Assembly (NCBI GenBank): GCA_040357565.1
Contig: JBDODJ010000005.1
Source of the DNA: Cercozoa sp. M6MM
Taxonomy: Eukaryota; Endomyxa: Ascetosporea
Reading direction: 5' to 3' (one strand)
DNA: 64,000 nucleotides
This document shows positions 44,614 through 56,954 of the stretch, piece after piece. The number at the start of each line of letters is the position of its first letter. Position 1 is the first letter of the stretch. The notes under the pieces are model-generated. The model saw only the letters and a list, made by a program, of their open reading frames with translations, made no database searches and had not been told where the DNA came from. The translations under genes and the position numbers were made by a program.

Positions 44614-45820
44614 CTAATCTTCGCCTGCAATGTCACGCCGCAACTGGGCGCAGTGATCTTCTATACGCTCCTCATCGTCGGCAGCGTGCAACTTGAGCCC
44701 TTTCAGCTGCACCGCATCTCAAAACAACCTCCGCATATCAGTATTGATACGTACCCCTACAGTTGTAGCTTCAATCATGCGACATGAAGCTGACATCTCT
44801 GACTTTAGCGCATCTGTGGCTACGTCATTCAACATAGAGATGCGGTGCCGCTCTAAAGCGGCAGCGCCGTCGATGGCGATCTTTCGCACCTCTTTTTCTG
44901 TCGGACCGAAATCGGAAGAAAATCATCGTTCCTTGGAGTACGGAGTTCGTTCATCATTGTGCACTGTACCATGACGTTTCGACTCTTCTAGTGCCCGCTT
45001 GGCGGCTTGCACTCGGATAGGGTCGACAGCTGTTTTCTGTTGCAATATAGCTGTAACACAAGTGTACCGCCGGTATCTTCGCGGGTACCTGCGATAGCTT
45101 CCAAAGCGTCTTGTCTCGCTCGCGAAGATCGTCTTGCGCTTTTGAAAGCGTGTGCAACTGTAGTTCCATGTCCTGTTGCGTCATAACGATGCTTCCCCGT
45201 AAGCGTGCGCTGATGAGTTCTCGCTGTCGGTATGCCAGTTGTCGGAACTGCGGTTCACACATTTTACAAAAAATTGACTTCACACCTCACTGGATGTGAA
45301 TCGTTTTCTGTTTACATGTTTAGCTCGCTGCTCTTGAATTCGAGCCAATTGAACGAGCAACTCTCCGGTCAGCGTAATATCTTCGGCTTCTTCCTATATC
45401 ACGAGTGTATCAATAGTTCTAAACTACCAATAAAAGCCGTCTGTTCAGTCACAAAGCTACGATTTCGCCTCGAGAAACCTCAAGCGACACACCGTCGCAG
45501 TTGTGTGTGTTAATCGCGTGGACGATGCGGTCTGTGCAGTCTGCTACTTCTTCGAGTTTTGAGGCCAGCTGTCAAATGATGAACGCTCAATGAAAACTGA
45601 AATATCGTACGACCGGACTGATACTTCACATACATAAATTTACACGCATAAATTTACATGGAGATAAAATTAGCATACACACAGTATAGTGCTCTATCTT
45701 GTGGGATAGCGAAAGTGATACATTTTCGAACTGCTTGGACAAGGTTTTGTTCAACTCGGTTGACGAATTTAGCCGTAACTTCAGAGCAGTGAGCGCTTGG
45801 TGTGCTGCGCTGTCGCTCAT
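44614..45820 (-). CDS. Coiled-coil protein, unrecognised
   Basis: ATG 45820 begins MSDSAAHQALTALKLRLNSS. Successive exons are LASKLEEVADCTDRIVHAIN, EEAEDITLTGELLVQLARIQ, FRQLAYRQRELISARLRGS, QQDMELQLHTLSKAQDDLRE, KTAVDPIRVQAAKRALEESK, EKEVRKIAIDGAAALERHRI and LKGLKLHAADDEERIEDHCA, ending IAGED at the stop 44614-44616. The heptad pattern and Glu/Lys/Arg/Gln content indicate an almost continuous coiled coil of moderate length, with no membrane or signal sequence. Such small coiled-coil proteins are common in centrosomal, ciliary or tethering complexes, but nothing in the sequence fixes a role. Phase is kept in the joins I checked; the join near 45490 is approximate. Confidence 0.65.
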
Positions 45821-46023
45821 CACTACCGACGAGTCTAGAGACAATTTCGAAGCCCTTACTCTATCACTGCATCACAGCAGTAGGTTATTTCAGAGTGAGC
45901 GCTCCGCGCTGCTGGGGGAAACAACACAAAAACACACAAACTGACTGACTGTTGGTTTCCGACAGTCACGGCAAGTTTAAACTGAATCACCAGCGTAGAG
46001 GATATATCTGGTGAGCGTAGCAG

Positions 46024-46330
46024 TTAAAGGTAACGATGTAAGTCAGTTGCACGAAGTATGAAGTCGCCTCCGAGGGCTAGCACTAAGACGACAAACGCAA
46101 GCGCAGGCGCCGTCAAACTGCGCAACTTGACAAGTCTTAATATTAATACCAATATACAGTTCAAACATATGCAGTAAAACTCACAAGCCAGGACTCTCCA
46201 GAAGAGCGCGTATTTCATCTTTCGAGTTTTTGTCTGTTAGGATATCTGGAAAATCCTCAGGGTTGTCGTCGCCACACCAATCTACTTCGTCCTCCGTTGG
46301 TGCGACTTTTCGGGAGGTATACCGCTCCAT
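46024..46330 (-). CDS. Small tail-anchored membrane protein
   Basis: Two exons (46330-46185, 46117-46024) give 79 residues. An acidic soluble part (EDEVDWCGDDNPEDFPDI, then DKNSKDEIRALLESPG) is followed by one helix, FLTAPALAFVVLVLALGG, and a short tail FILRATDLHRYL. The frame reaches the helix only after removing the 67-nt GTGAG...GCAG intron. A single C-terminal helix suggests post-translational insertion into ER, mitochondrial outer or plastid membrane. I do not recognise the family. Confidence 0.6.
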
Positions 46331-46580
46331 GGCACCGATGGCAACGCTGTCGCTTGCTGCTAGCACCAGTCAGACCTTTTTCAACTTTTTCGGCCTAATG
46401 GTCCATACAGTACGCGCGGACGATCAAGTGGACTGAACAGATCACCAAAAGCACGCTTGCCGTATTTAACTGTCTGGGCAGATTGAAACAGTATAAGATA
46501 AAGGCAGCACACGTGTGCACCTGCCTGTGGACTGCATTTTTTGCCACAGGTGAGTCATCGTGTGTTGTCGTGTGACGCCC
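46331..46580. promoter_or_regulatory. Shared divergent promoter region
   Basis: 250 bp between the tail-anchored and longin-like gene start codons. No exon seen. Confidence 0.45.
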
Positions 46581-47829
46581 ATGATTCGCAACATCTTGGT
46601 CGTCAACAAGTCAGGCATCACTCTCTTCGAGCAGGAGTTTGTTGATGGAATCGATTCGGGCAAGACGCGCATTCTGGGCGGCCTCGTTACGGTAGGGTAG
46701 CCTTTGAAAGCTTGACGCACTGAAGAATATGCGATGTCGCAGGCAATGATGCACAAAGCCAAGCTCAACACAGGCATGCCGGTGTCCTACCTCGAGATGG
46801 ATCACATTGCCATGGCACTTGCTGTCTCTGCCAACGATGTACTGTTTGCCTGTTCTCTTTGCTTTCTGCCGTTTATCCCATACCGTCCCTACCCAGGGCG
46901 TCACAACTGTCGTTGTACACGATGCCGATGATGGCGAAATCTTTGGCAAGGTACTTTTCTTTTTCTATCCTGTCCCTTGACTCCCTTTGCAATTTTACCC
47001 TTTGTACTTTGTCTTTTATCCATTATCCTATGAGCTGTATCCTTTATCATTTACCCTTTTCCTTTTGCTACCATTTCCCTACCTCCCTGCCAGTTAATCT
47101 GCGAGACGGTGCTGCGCGCCTTCATCGACGCCTTCGCGGCCACGCTGCGAACGGCGCAGGACAGCGGTGCCGTGCAACCCGACGAGTTCCGCACATTTCA
47201 GTACTCGCTCAAGGGCGTGTTTGACGCCTGTCTGCCACCTGTCTTGGCTCGCATGGTATCAGTCAGAGGGACAGAGAGCAAAACGGAGTGAAGGGAGGTC
47301 GAACTTTAACATTCTGTGTTTGCAGGCCACAGAAAGAGGCGTGCTGCAGGCCTTTTTGGTGGCCGAGCAGCAGATGACTCCGCCAAACGCGTCCGTCGAT
47401 CGCTTGGCCATCGTGGTCAATCTCGAATCGCTGCTGGACGATGCAGACTCTATCAGTAGCCTTAACTTTACCCCCATTTGCCTCTATCCTATATGCTTCC
47501 TCTAATCCGTATCTCTTTGGCTGGTGTGCAGTGAACTTTCGCAGAGACCACTGCTCGTCAATCCACCTAGAGAGCGACGAGGCACTGCTCAGCGTGCACA
47601 GGATACAGGGCCTTGCTCTCGTTGTCAAGTTCTCTCGCAGTGTTGCCGTACATCCTCTTCCCCTTTTGACTCCTCGTCTGTGTCTGTCGACAGTCTGGCA
47701 TCTTGCTGGAACTGGTGTGTGCAGGCATCGCAACGAACACGCGTCATGCGCAAGTATCTGCCGCTGCTGCAGACTGTTCTGAGTCAGGCGTCGCTCGCGT
47801 CGCGGCACTTTTCGGCCACGGAGCGCTAA
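46581..47829 (+). CDS. Longin-like domain protein
   Basis: ATG 46581: MIRNILVVNKSGITLFEQEF, then VDGIDSGKTRILGGLVT, LNTGMPVSYLEMDHIAMALA, VTTVVVHDADDGEIFGK and LICETVLRAFIDAFAATLRT. The opening pattern (I-x-x-I-L-V-V-N-K-S-G-x-x-L-F), followed by strands and a helix, is that of a longin/profilin-like fold found in trafficking subunits. The protein continues with FQYSLKGVFDACLPPVLARM, GVLQAFLVAEQQMTPPNASV and RLAIVVNLESLLDDADSI. The last exons are ambiguous: one frame gives RKYLPLLQTVLSQASLASRH and stops at 47827-47829. I do not assign a specific complex. Confidence 0.6.
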
Positions 47830-48526
47830 CGGTCCGGAGTTTGGCTGCCATTGGACCGGTGGCTCCGCTCGGACTTGCGTTGAACTTTGAACTGCGCTCG
47901 ACTGAATTTTGTAATTGTGTGTTATGGTCGGGCACGGCACACGAATCATATACGTACGTACGGACACAGTTAGTTGCTGCTACGCTAACGTAACGTAACG
48001 TATCCTACAGGAACCAGATGTCGAGATGAGGGAGAGTGCGGCGGCGCCCTTATGCAATGCGCTCAGGTGTCTTCTTCCGTCTGCTTGCCCAGGGCTTTGT
48101 GTTGTCAACAGGTTCTTCAAGGTCAATACATCGCTGTCAAAATCTTCGAGTTCAAAATCGTTGTCCTGCTGGTCAATTTATTCTGTGCTCAGGTCTGCCC
48201 CTTGGTGCTTGTGCCCAGCGAAGGACTCAACCAAATGCTAAGCGGCATCTTCAAGAGCCTTTTCGAAATGATTTTGAAACCTGCGCTGGGCAAGCAGAGC
48301 ATTTTCGAAATGGGAAATGGGTTTCACCGGCATAACGTGACACGATACGATACGCCTTGCACTGCGCTAAATTTAGTCCAATGGGTATGATTCGACAGTC
48401 ACCGACAGTTAAGCTAAAAATGAGCTCCTGCTTAGCTAGTTGAGTTTCCGGTATCTTCGTCGCTGCTGCCTTCATTCGGATGCCAAACTATCGTTTCTCA
48501 ATTATCAGTTGCTGGCCGACGACTGA
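47830..48526. other. 697 bp convergent spacer, possible small gene
   Basis: A plus-strand frame at 48052-48390 includes YIAVKIFEFKIVVLLVNLF and LVPSEGLNQMLSGIFKSLFE, hydrophobic and plausible as a small membrane protein or as 3' exons of the preceding gene. No supported splice chain was found. A TAACGTAACGTAACGTA tract lies at 47984-48002. Confidence 0.35.
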
Positions 48527-49628
48527 TCAGTGCGAAGCCAGTCGACGGGGTTTCGGCACGCCTCCAGCAACTCGTCTGTGCGTGCGCGGGTTGGCCCAAT
48601 TCATCTCAATCCAAAATGAAACTACCTTGGTAGGCATGCGTGGTTTCGTGACAGTACTCCCAGCGTGCCGTGAGCGGCATCGACATCAGGATGCTCTGCG
48701 TACACATGCGTGAGATAGACCACGTGCGCAGGGAGAAGGGGTAGTTTGGTTCACCTCAATACGAGCACCAGGCTTGAGCAGTCCAAACGACGTGCCGCGA
48801 TCGTACACAAGGTTGAATTCGACATAGCTACCAGACAAAGTAGGGGGGGGGGGGGGGGGGGTTGGGGCAAGTAAATTGAAAGCTCGATGGGTACCGTCCG
48901 CGGCGCACCTGCTGCCAGAGTTTGTGATGCTCCTCGAACTCGCTGTCGCACCGCTGGCGCACGCACTGCGTGAAAGACTTCGTGAAGGCGGCTCCACCCT
49001 ATAGTCCCCAGTTTTTGCCACTTACAATAAGCTACCCATACTGTCAAACCACACAGGCAGAATACATTGCGCAGCATCTGCAACAGCGCCGCCTGGGGCA
49101 GCGTTTCTTCGTCGAGGTCGTCAAAGAATATGCCACCTGGGCGAGGCAGTAACAGGGGGGGTAACAATATACGGGAGGAGGGGGTACCAATGCCACGAGT
49201 CTCGCCGCGGTGCTTGATCAGGAAGTACTCGTCGCACCACCTATAATGTTACCCACCATACCAACAACAAACAAATAACAGCACAAAGCACGAGAGAGTA
49301 CTTCTTGAATCGCGGATACAAGGACGTATCAAACTCGTCTAGCATGTCCCTACAAATGCAACATGCACATGAACGTGCTCCCAGACATAAAGATGTGTAG
49401 TTTTACTTGTGCGCCTGGTGGAAGAGTCGCGCGTCCTCGTGATACAGGATCGACGGTGTCAGGTCGCCTCCTGAACAAGCAAGCAAGCAAGCACTGTATG
49501 GGCACAAGGAAGCATGTGTAGCAGTGATGTGTACCACCACCGCACCACCAGCACAGTGGCTCAAAGTCGTCGCCGTTCTCACCGGGCAGGCCTGCACAAT
49601 AGAGACAGTGCCAAAGTCTACACACACA

Positions 49629-49694
<66 letters not shown>

Positions 49695-49854
49695 CACACG
49701 CACACACACACACACACACACAGACACAGGCACAGAAACAGGCACAGAACGCACATGTCTCTTAAATAATACGGTACCAAGCTGGAAAAATCGGTAATTC
49801 ATGTGACCAGTCGGCGCGTGCGGATTGCTGCGGTCACGCACAAATCACGACACA

Positions 49855-49887
<33 letters not shown>

Positions 49888-50760
49888 AGTAGACAGAGGG
49901 TACTGCGGGTGAATGACGGTGCTAACAGACGCTGCGAACAGCGGCAGCTGCACAAGTCCACACGTACACAGAAAGGTAGAAGAACAAGTGACCACAGGAG
50001 TACCTCGGTGGCACCTCGTTGCTTGGCCTGGGGACACACACATCAACACAAGTAAACGGTGTGTACAGAAATGGACTACACACACATGTACCTCCTTGAC
50101 GGCAAAGGCAACTTTGGCGTGGTGTGCTGTCATCTTTTCGGCCGCCACTAGTGGTAGTGTGCCTGAACAGAAGCTTTTTCTGTTAAAACAGTGCGAACTG
50201 TGACACTATCCCAGAGGTACCAATGGTGACTGACACGGCGACACCTGCCTTCTCAAAGACCTACAACACAAGCGTATGCACACAACATGTGCCACATGGA
50301 AGGAATACCTTGCCATCAGTCAGAACACGCGTAATGCCACCACCACGCCCATGTGCACGGTCCCATGAGTCCTAAAAAGTTAAAGCAGACATAAATCTCA
50401 TCTGCAACTGGCCAAGGCTTCTATATTTACCTCAATGCACGTCGCTGTCGGGTCCAGTTCGAACAAAGCCGAGGTCAATTCGTGCTGGATCTCACGTACG
50501 ATCTGGCCAAAGAAAGCAATGAAAGCAATCGAACAATCTCCTTTGCTCGCTTGGTGCTTCTACCATCTCGGCCTTGGGACGCACAGCATCAGTCTCATGT
50601 TTCGTGAATCGCGGTTCGCTCGGTGCCACGAATTCGTACACTGTGTGAGAGATTTAACTGTGAAAAACTTTGACTATCAAGGATAGGACACTGTACCTCG
50701 TGTCTCCTTGTGCCGCTGTGGCGCACGAGCACCCACCTCCTTCGCTACATGCATAAACAT
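48527..50760 (-). CDS. CPOX: Coproporphyrinogen III oxidase (oxygen-dependent)
   Basis: Converts coproporphyrinogen III to protoporphyrinogen IX by two oxygen-dependent decarboxylations in haem synthesis. About a dozen short exons read in family order: [164 protein letters not shown] and a final [14 protein letters not shown] with the stop at 48527-48529. These match human CPOX in order and spacing. Two in-frame ATGs (50760, 50754) start the protein with no evident organelle presequence. Introns hold (CA)n at 49620-49720, a G run at 48843-48861 and (CA)n(CG)n near 49850-49888. Confidence 0.95.
49620..49736. repeat. (CA)n microsatellite in a CPOX intron
   Basis: CA tract with GACA and GCACA interruptions, wholly between two CPOX exons. 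Confidence 0.92.
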
Positions 50761-51126
50761 TACAAGAACGCTGTATCATTGGTCAGCGCAAATGCTACTG
50801 AGGTGCATAGACATCACGAATTCTCGATTTAGTCAGTATTTGTAACACAATCTTGTGCGTAAGAGGTCGCAACGCCACTAAAACGGAGAGTTCGGTTGTT
50901 TTGAGTCGGTACAGTGGTAGTATCTGTTCCACTCTGGAGTCGAATGGACAGTTGCTGTTAAAGCTGCAGCCCACTGCAGGACAAAAACTTGCTTTGACCT
51001 GCTGGGGGTGGCACCAGTGCGTTGATTGTACAGAAATTGCCCTACACGGCTTGAATTTTTCACTTTGCAAAGGTCAGTTTGCTTGAATTCATACGTTGCC
51101 ACATTTTGATCGACTTTTGGTCGCAG
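50761..51126. promoter_or_regulatory. Divergent region of CPOX and a small membrane-protein gene
   Basis: 366 bp. The TTTGGTCGCAG just before ATG 51127 could be a 5' UTR intron acceptor. No coding exon seen. Confidence 0.45.
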
Positions 51127-51365
51127 ATGGATGCCGATGAGCGCCTCAAGCAGTTCGTGAACGCGCTGGGTGCCGTTATTTTCTTACTCGTGATCGGGTT
51201 CCACCTAGTCGTGTCATCTGCAGGTGCGTTTCTTGGCAAAGCGATGTCTTTGGGCACCCGATGTGACACACTGCAGGTGAGAAAACCGACCGCATCGTCG
51301 CCGACGCGCAGCGAGAAGACTTTGCGCACGAATACGAAGAAAACGAAAGTGACAATAGCAACTAG
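51127..51365 (+). CDS. Small single-helix membrane protein
   Basis: Two exons joined in phase encode MDADERLKQFVNALG, a helix AVIFLLVIGFHLVVSS, then AGEKTDRIVADAQREDF and an acidic end HEYEENESDNSN (stop 51363-51365). The intron (GTGCGT...CTGCAG) is removed between exon ends GCAG and GTGAG. About 60 residues; no family recognised. The ATG follows an acceptor-like CGCAG, so coding exons further upstream cannot be excluded. Confidence 0.5.
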
Positions 51366-51479
51366 ATTATCTCTAGAACTGAAATGATTCTACTCAAATG
51401 AAATTAAACGGACTGACCGAGATCAGAAACAGGAAGTTCCGTCGCATCGATATTTTATTCCGCTAAAGCAGTACCCAAG

Positions 51480-51532
51480 TCAGTTAGATAGTTGAGTTTC
51501 ATAGGAAACCAACTAGGTAGTTTCCTGCACCA
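51480..51532. repeat. Dispersed repeat copy in a 3' spacer
   Basis: AGTTGAGTTTCATAGGAAAC followed by CAACTAGGTAGTTTCC resembles the reverse complement of 17955-17994, which also lies in a convergent spacer. Confidence 0.6.
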
Positions 51533-51567
51533 GTCTAAGGTGGGTCACTCAGTACCCAAGTCAGCAC

Positions 51568-53272
51568 TTACAGGCCTCGTGCAGTTTCAGCGTGCCGCAC
51601 AAAGTACGTCGGACAGTCGGTCCTACGTACAACGTTTAACTGAAGGTAGAACTGCATGGCAAGAGAAAACTGGTACATAAGTCCATGTGCAGGAAGAGTT
51701 TGCGCAAAGGTGAATTCACTGGCGTCGTTGAGCACCCAGAAACACACGCGAACACCTGAGAGTTGCCAAAATGATACAAACACTACAGGCACAGTCTGAA
51801 GTACAACTAACCTCTCTGGTGAAGCTGATGGTAGAGTGAATGCTGCGAGGTGGCCCACGTGTACCAGCGGACAAGCAGTTTGACGTACCACCTAAGGTGC
51901 AACAGCAACAACACAACAACAACAATCGCATCTGGTACACACGAGAAAAGAGAGAAAGCAATGATACTTCCACTCGCTGTATGGTCCCAGACGCGGCAAA
52001 AGCAGTCTTTCCTCCTGCTTTGGTGCAAACAGCGGTATCTCGAGGTAGCCTTCGTGTACAGGAAGTGCCCTGTCCATGTGAGACATACTATTGACACGAC
52101 ACACGCGTGCACAGGGTAGGACACTGGTACCACAGAAGACCAAACGTGTAGCACAGCAACAGCATGGCCACACGCTTCAGCGAGAAGAACAACTACGCGC
52201 AACAGGTAGTGTAGGAAGAAATAGGGAAAGCAGTTAAAGCAAGGTCAAGGAACAAAGTGAGGGCTACAGGAATGTCCGGGAACTCGGAGTGACAGTGCAA
52301 CGAATGACGCGCTGCCGTGCTGCCCCAGCTGTTAGAAGGACCAAGAGTAAATACAAGGATAATAGGGATGTCAAAAGGTCAGAAAGGTACACGACTCGCT
52401 CGGTGAGTCCGTACTTGCGAATAAGTTGACCAGTCTCACGCACTAGCGACGCAACAGCCTCGTCATCGTCGATTCGTTTTAAATCGATGTTGAAACTGAC
52501 GCCTGCATCTGCTCACAAGGCTGTCGAGTATTATGAAAAGAGAACGAGGTGAATGGCACCCTTAAACTCGGCAAAAACTTCTTCCAACAGCGGAATTCTT
52601 CGATCCTCTTCTGCACCGCTGATGTTCTGCAGATAAATGTGAATATCAGGAGAGAGGGTAAACAACGGATGTACCAAAGAGAGCTCATCCAGTGAGTTCT
52701 GGAGTGTTTTCGTGGCAGCGTGAAATGGCGGCGGCAGAAGCAGTTGTGACGCCGGCAACAACGGCGGCAGTTCGGACAGTCGTAAATCTCGCACGCGAAC
52801 GTTCTTGCCGCACAGTCGCACTAGCGAATCGTCGTGCACAACGACGACTTTGCCATCGCGTGTCAAATGCACGTCCATCTCGAGGTGCTGTGTACCAGAA
52901 TAACGGTGCCAAAAGGACAAGAAACGACGCGACTGTTGAAACATATGATACGGTCGCTCCAAGAGAAACAGCGTGGCGAAAAGCCAGTCTAAACGAACGG
53001 AACTTCCAGAAAAAAGGACGCACCAATATATCATATATCGTATATGGACGGAGGTCAGTTCGTACATTGTGTTTTCATAGCACTCTGCGCCACCGCCTCT
53101 ATGCACTGCGAAGGACAGATCGACTGCCTGTCCGAAATCGTGTCCAACATCATATAAAAGGCAAGAACGAAAGTACTCGACCAAGGCGAGGTTGAGGCTG
53201 ATTCTTCATGTGCCACCTCCAAGCGAATGCCACGCAGCATAGCGACCCTATGCCGGGAGCTAGCCACTGCAT
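51568..53272 (-). CDS. GDPD1: GDE4-type glycerophosphodiester phosphodiesterase (GDPD1 family)
   Basis: GDPD-fold enzymes hydrolyse glycerophosphodiesters; the GDPD1/GDE4 branch acts as lysophospholipase D. Landmarks in order are HRGGGAECYENTMYEL (53075-53120), HLEMDVHLTRDGKVVVVHDD (52830-52890, catalytic Glu/Asp and His), EDRRIPLLEEVFAEF (52570-52615, human RIPLLKEVFEAF), FNIDLKRIDDDEA, HSLHCHSEFPDIP, LLLCYTFGLLW, VHEGYLEIPLFAPK (human EQFFEIPMPS), VRVCFWVLNDASEF (human IQVYIWVLNEEQE) and a final MTDCPTYFVR before the stop at 51568-51570. These mark the GDE4 branch rather than generic GDPD. The first exon (ATG 53272) begins MQWLAPGIGSLCCVAFAW, possibly a membrane anchor; its join to the HRGGG exon is not fully resolved. 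Confidence 0.88.
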
Positions 53273-53612
53273 CTCTACTCCTATTATAACTGCACTCTGT
53301 TCAAGTGGCCTACAATCACTGTAGTACAGTAATAATGGCAACGACTAACAACAACTCTGTCGGCTCGCGATGATCCCTGAAGCCTTGACCCAGACCCAGG
53401 CAGTGCGAGTACAACAAAGCAGTCAATCGTGGGACGGGTCACAACATTCGCCGGTGAAACGAGCGACACTGCATTGGTGCGCTTGTGCACACACGTCTGG
53501 TCTCGTGAGCGTAATTCGTTCTTTTGATTGATTATCGTCAGCGGGAAACGCGAGCCACTTGGTTTTCCCCCCCCCCCCCCCATGATAATGCCGGTTCAAC
53601 AGGTCGCGCAAG
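53273..53612. promoter_or_regulatory. Divergent region of GDPD1 and myotubularin
   Basis: 340 bp head-to-head; contains a C run at 53569-53581. No exon seen. Confidence 0.45.
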
Positions 53613-53819
53613 ATGCAACCACGCACGCGCTCAAAAACGACAGCGCCATTGCGTTTCCAGGTGCGGAAGGTCAAGTCGTTCGGTCGCAAGGACACGACTC
53701 GCGTGCTCGAGGTGGATCTGCGACTCGGCGTGGTTCGCGTCGCGCAGCAGGGCACTCGACTACGCGTGCGGCACGAGTTCGATCTCGTTGAAGGCGTCAC
53801 TAATCTTGCAGGTACTTGG

Positions 53820-53869
<50 letters not shown>

Positions 53870-53879
53870 NNNNNNNNNN

Positions 53880-53931
<52 letters not shown>

Positions 53932-56900
53932 AGACCTGCTTTCCCTGTACCCCAACTGTGTCGAGTGATGGCAGATGACTTGAGGGTGCAACTGTCGTCA
54001 CCGGGCTCTCGGCGAACCTACGAGTTCGCACGTGCGGAAGACAAGGCGCGCTTCCTGCGTGCGCACGCTATGGCACTGGACGAACAGGCGCAGCTGGACA
54101 CGAGCAATGTCGGCGGCAGTGTGCAAGGCACGGGTAGTGCCGAGGTGCAGCAGCAGGGTCTCATGCGACTGCACCTGCTGGAAGGCGAGCGTGTGCTGCA
54201 CACACTGTCTCCTGTCGTTGCTCGCATGCAGAACATTGGTAGCACACTGGTGTTCCAGCTGTTCTAGTCTCCTTTCCCCTGTGTATCTTGCTGTGTCGTT
54301 CTGCAGAAACCTACCGAGAACGCAGAGGCAGCGTGTTCGTGACCAACTACCGCATCGCTTTCTCTCCGCGCAGTATGCTGCTGTTATTCTATGCGTTCCC
54401 CTTGCTACGTTTCCGGGACTGTAGGGGTGTCCGAAAGTGCGCGCCAAGTAACGGTTGTGTCGGCTCTGACGGCGCCGCTGCTGTTGTCGCTCGAGGTCGA
54501 CGTGGCGCCGGCCGTGCTGTCGCTGCTGCTGAAGGATGGCCGGCGCCTGCGCTTCGACCTGCGCGCAGTGGAGCGACCAGCACGCGCATCCTTCTGTCTG
54601 GCTGTGCGCGAACTGACGATGCCCACTGACACGACGCACGTGTTCGCCTATCAGTTGGGTGAGACGGCACCAGCGGTCGATCTGCCGGTACCCTTTCTGA
54701 CTAGGTGTCTCTGTGTAGCGTTTCTTGATTTGACATGTGACATGCACAGGAGGAACTACAAGGCTTTGAGACACCGGCGCACGTGCTGCGCGAGATGTAC
54801 GCACACTCAATGCACGTGGTGGCACAGTCGCCGCAGACACTGCGACTCTCGCTGGCCAACAAAGCTTTTGGCTTGTGTGACACCTACCCGGAACTCCTCG
54901 TCGTGCCTGCCGACATCAATGACGAGCAGTTGGTCTGTGTTACCTCCACCTTCCTTTACCCCCTCACCCCTCCTCTACCCTTACCTTCTGCGTGTCCGTA
55001 GAAGGCAGCGTCGGAGTACAGGAGTCGCGGCAGGTTGCCTGCGGTGGTGTGGTCATCGCCGTGGCAGTCGGGTGTCACCATCAGTCGCTGCTCGCAGCCT
55101 CTGTCTGGTGCCTTCCTTCTTACCCCCTACCCCCCGCCTTTTCCCCCCCCCCCCCCACAGGTCTGCGCGGTAGCACCAACGAGTGCGACGGACTGCTGGT
55201 GGGCGCACTGGCTCGCACCACAGGCGCCGACTCGGCTTCGTTCTTCATCTGCGATGCACGGCCGCGCATCAACGCCGTGGGCAACCAGCTCAAGGGCAAG
55301 GTATCGGGGTTATTATACAAGGTAGCTTAGTGACACTGATGTGTTCCTCAGGGAGTGGAGAACATGCACGTGTACGACCGGTACGGCGCACGTGCCTCGT
55401 TGGCTTTCATGGACATTGCCAACATCCACGTAATGCGACGCTCCTTGACGGCGCTGCGCAAGGCCTGCGAGATGCGGCAGGAGGACACCTTTTGGAAGGC
55501 TGTTCACGACAGTCGGTGGCTGCATCATGTCGCTGGTGCTTGCATCGATATCCCCTATCTGCTGCTTGCTTTTACCCCTTCCCCGTGGTGCAGGTGTGCT
55601 GTACGGCGCCCAGCAGATCGTGAACTCGGTGGCCGATGCCGGCGTGTGCGTGCTGGTGCACTGCTCGGACGGCTGGGACCGCACGTCGCAGCTCTGCACG
55701 CTGGCGCAGGTGCTGCTGGACGCGCGTTTCCGCACCAGGAGGGGTACCTCGTGTCCTTTGCCCCTCTTACCACCTTACGCTTACCACCTTACTCTTACCA
55801 CCTTACTCTTACCACCTTTAACCCCGTCCTACCTCGCACCCAACAGGACTGATCGAGCTGCTGCGCAAGGACTGGCTGTGGTTCGGACACAAGGTGGCCG
55901 ACCGGTGTCGCAACTTTGGCGCACACGGCGCGCCATCGATGCCGTCGTCGGGCGCGCAGGAGAACTCGCCGGTGTTGCTGCAGCTGCTGGATGCCTTGTT
56001 CCAGCTGACGCATTTGTTCCCGCGGAGCTTTGAGTTCTCCGAGGACTTCTTGCTGGTGCCACTTTTGTCTGCTTCCCCGCACCTGCCTCTGCCACTTTAA
56101 CTTGATACCTCGTGTACGCTGGGTAGGCAGTGGCGCATCACATGTACAGCGGTCGCTTCGGCGACTTTTTCGGCAACTGCGTGCAGGACCGCGTAAAGCT
56201 TGAGGTCTACACGCGCACACAGTCACTGTGGCCGCACCTACTGCAGGATGCGCGCTATGTCAATCGGTACTACGATGCGCGCAATGACGATAGGTACCTG
56301 TCCCTGTCCTGTCCCTGTCCCTATACATTATTCCTACCTTGTGTGCGTGTGTGTGTGACCAGCGATGACAATGGCGTGCTGCGACTCGGCGAGCACGCGA
56401 GCGCGCACGCGATGCGTGTGTGGCGCGACGTCTACATGCGCTTCGACTCGCACGGCATCGACCGGTGGCAGCACATGCCGCTGCTGCAGGACACACTGAG
56501 CAGTCCCTCTGGCCGCATCGACGACAGCACTGACGAGGCCTGTCACCGCAGCAACAGCTTCAACACCGACAACAGCAGTAGCAGCAGCAGCAGCAGCAGC
56601 AACGACAGTGTGCAGAGGCAGATGCGGCAACTCATGACTCAACTGGACGCAAGGGATGCGGCTACATTGCTGCAGTCACTTTTGGCTCAAGCACAAGAAC
56701 GGCAACAACAGCCACAGCAGCAGCAGCAGCAACACGAGGTCGAGCCGGAGGCAGGTGTCACTAGCGAGCACACTCCTGGGAGTACGCCCACCGCCAGCAG
56801 CGACAACGGTTGTCACGACGAATCCGGCACCGCCAAGGCCAGCACCAATGACGACGCACAGGAGAAGCAAGTCGAAATGTTCAGTCTGCCTCTGGAGTCC

Positions 56901-56954
56901 GAGATTCAAATCGATCCAGCGGTGATTTTCGATCAGCCCGCCCCCTGCGTCTAG
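53613..56954 (+). CDS. Myotubularin-family phosphoinositide 3-phosphatase
   Basis: Removes the 3-phosphate of PI3P / PI(3,5)P2 on endosomal membranes. The N-terminal exons form a PH/GRAM-like region (FQVRKVKSFGRKDTTRVLEV, VQLSSPGSRRTYEFARAED). Then come ERRGSVFVTNYRIAFSPRS, ELQGFETPAHVLREMYAHS, NKAFGLCDTYPELLVVP, SEYRSRGRLPAVVW and VENMHVYDRYGARASLAF. The phosphatase loop VLVHCSDGWDRTSQL near 55648-55692 has the full C-x5-R signature, so it should be active. The catalytic domain continues with ELLRKDWLWFGHKVADRC, then HLFPRSFEFSEDFLL and YSGRFGDFFGNC. The C-terminus is poly-Ser and poly-Gln (56570-56740), ending FDQPAPCV at 56954. No FYVE or C1 domain is visible. One intron holds (CA)n with an N gap. 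Confidence 0.93.
53820..53929. repeat. (CA)n microsatellite with a 10-N gap
   Basis: CA tract with N at 53870-53879, inside the first coding intron of the myotubularin gene. Confidence 0.95.

Noticed and set aside
51892-52202. A separate hydrophobic minus-strand protein
   Set aside because: The hydrophobic stretches are exons and introns of the GDE4-type gene; motifs LLLCYTFGLLW and GYLEIPLFAPK fit that family in order.
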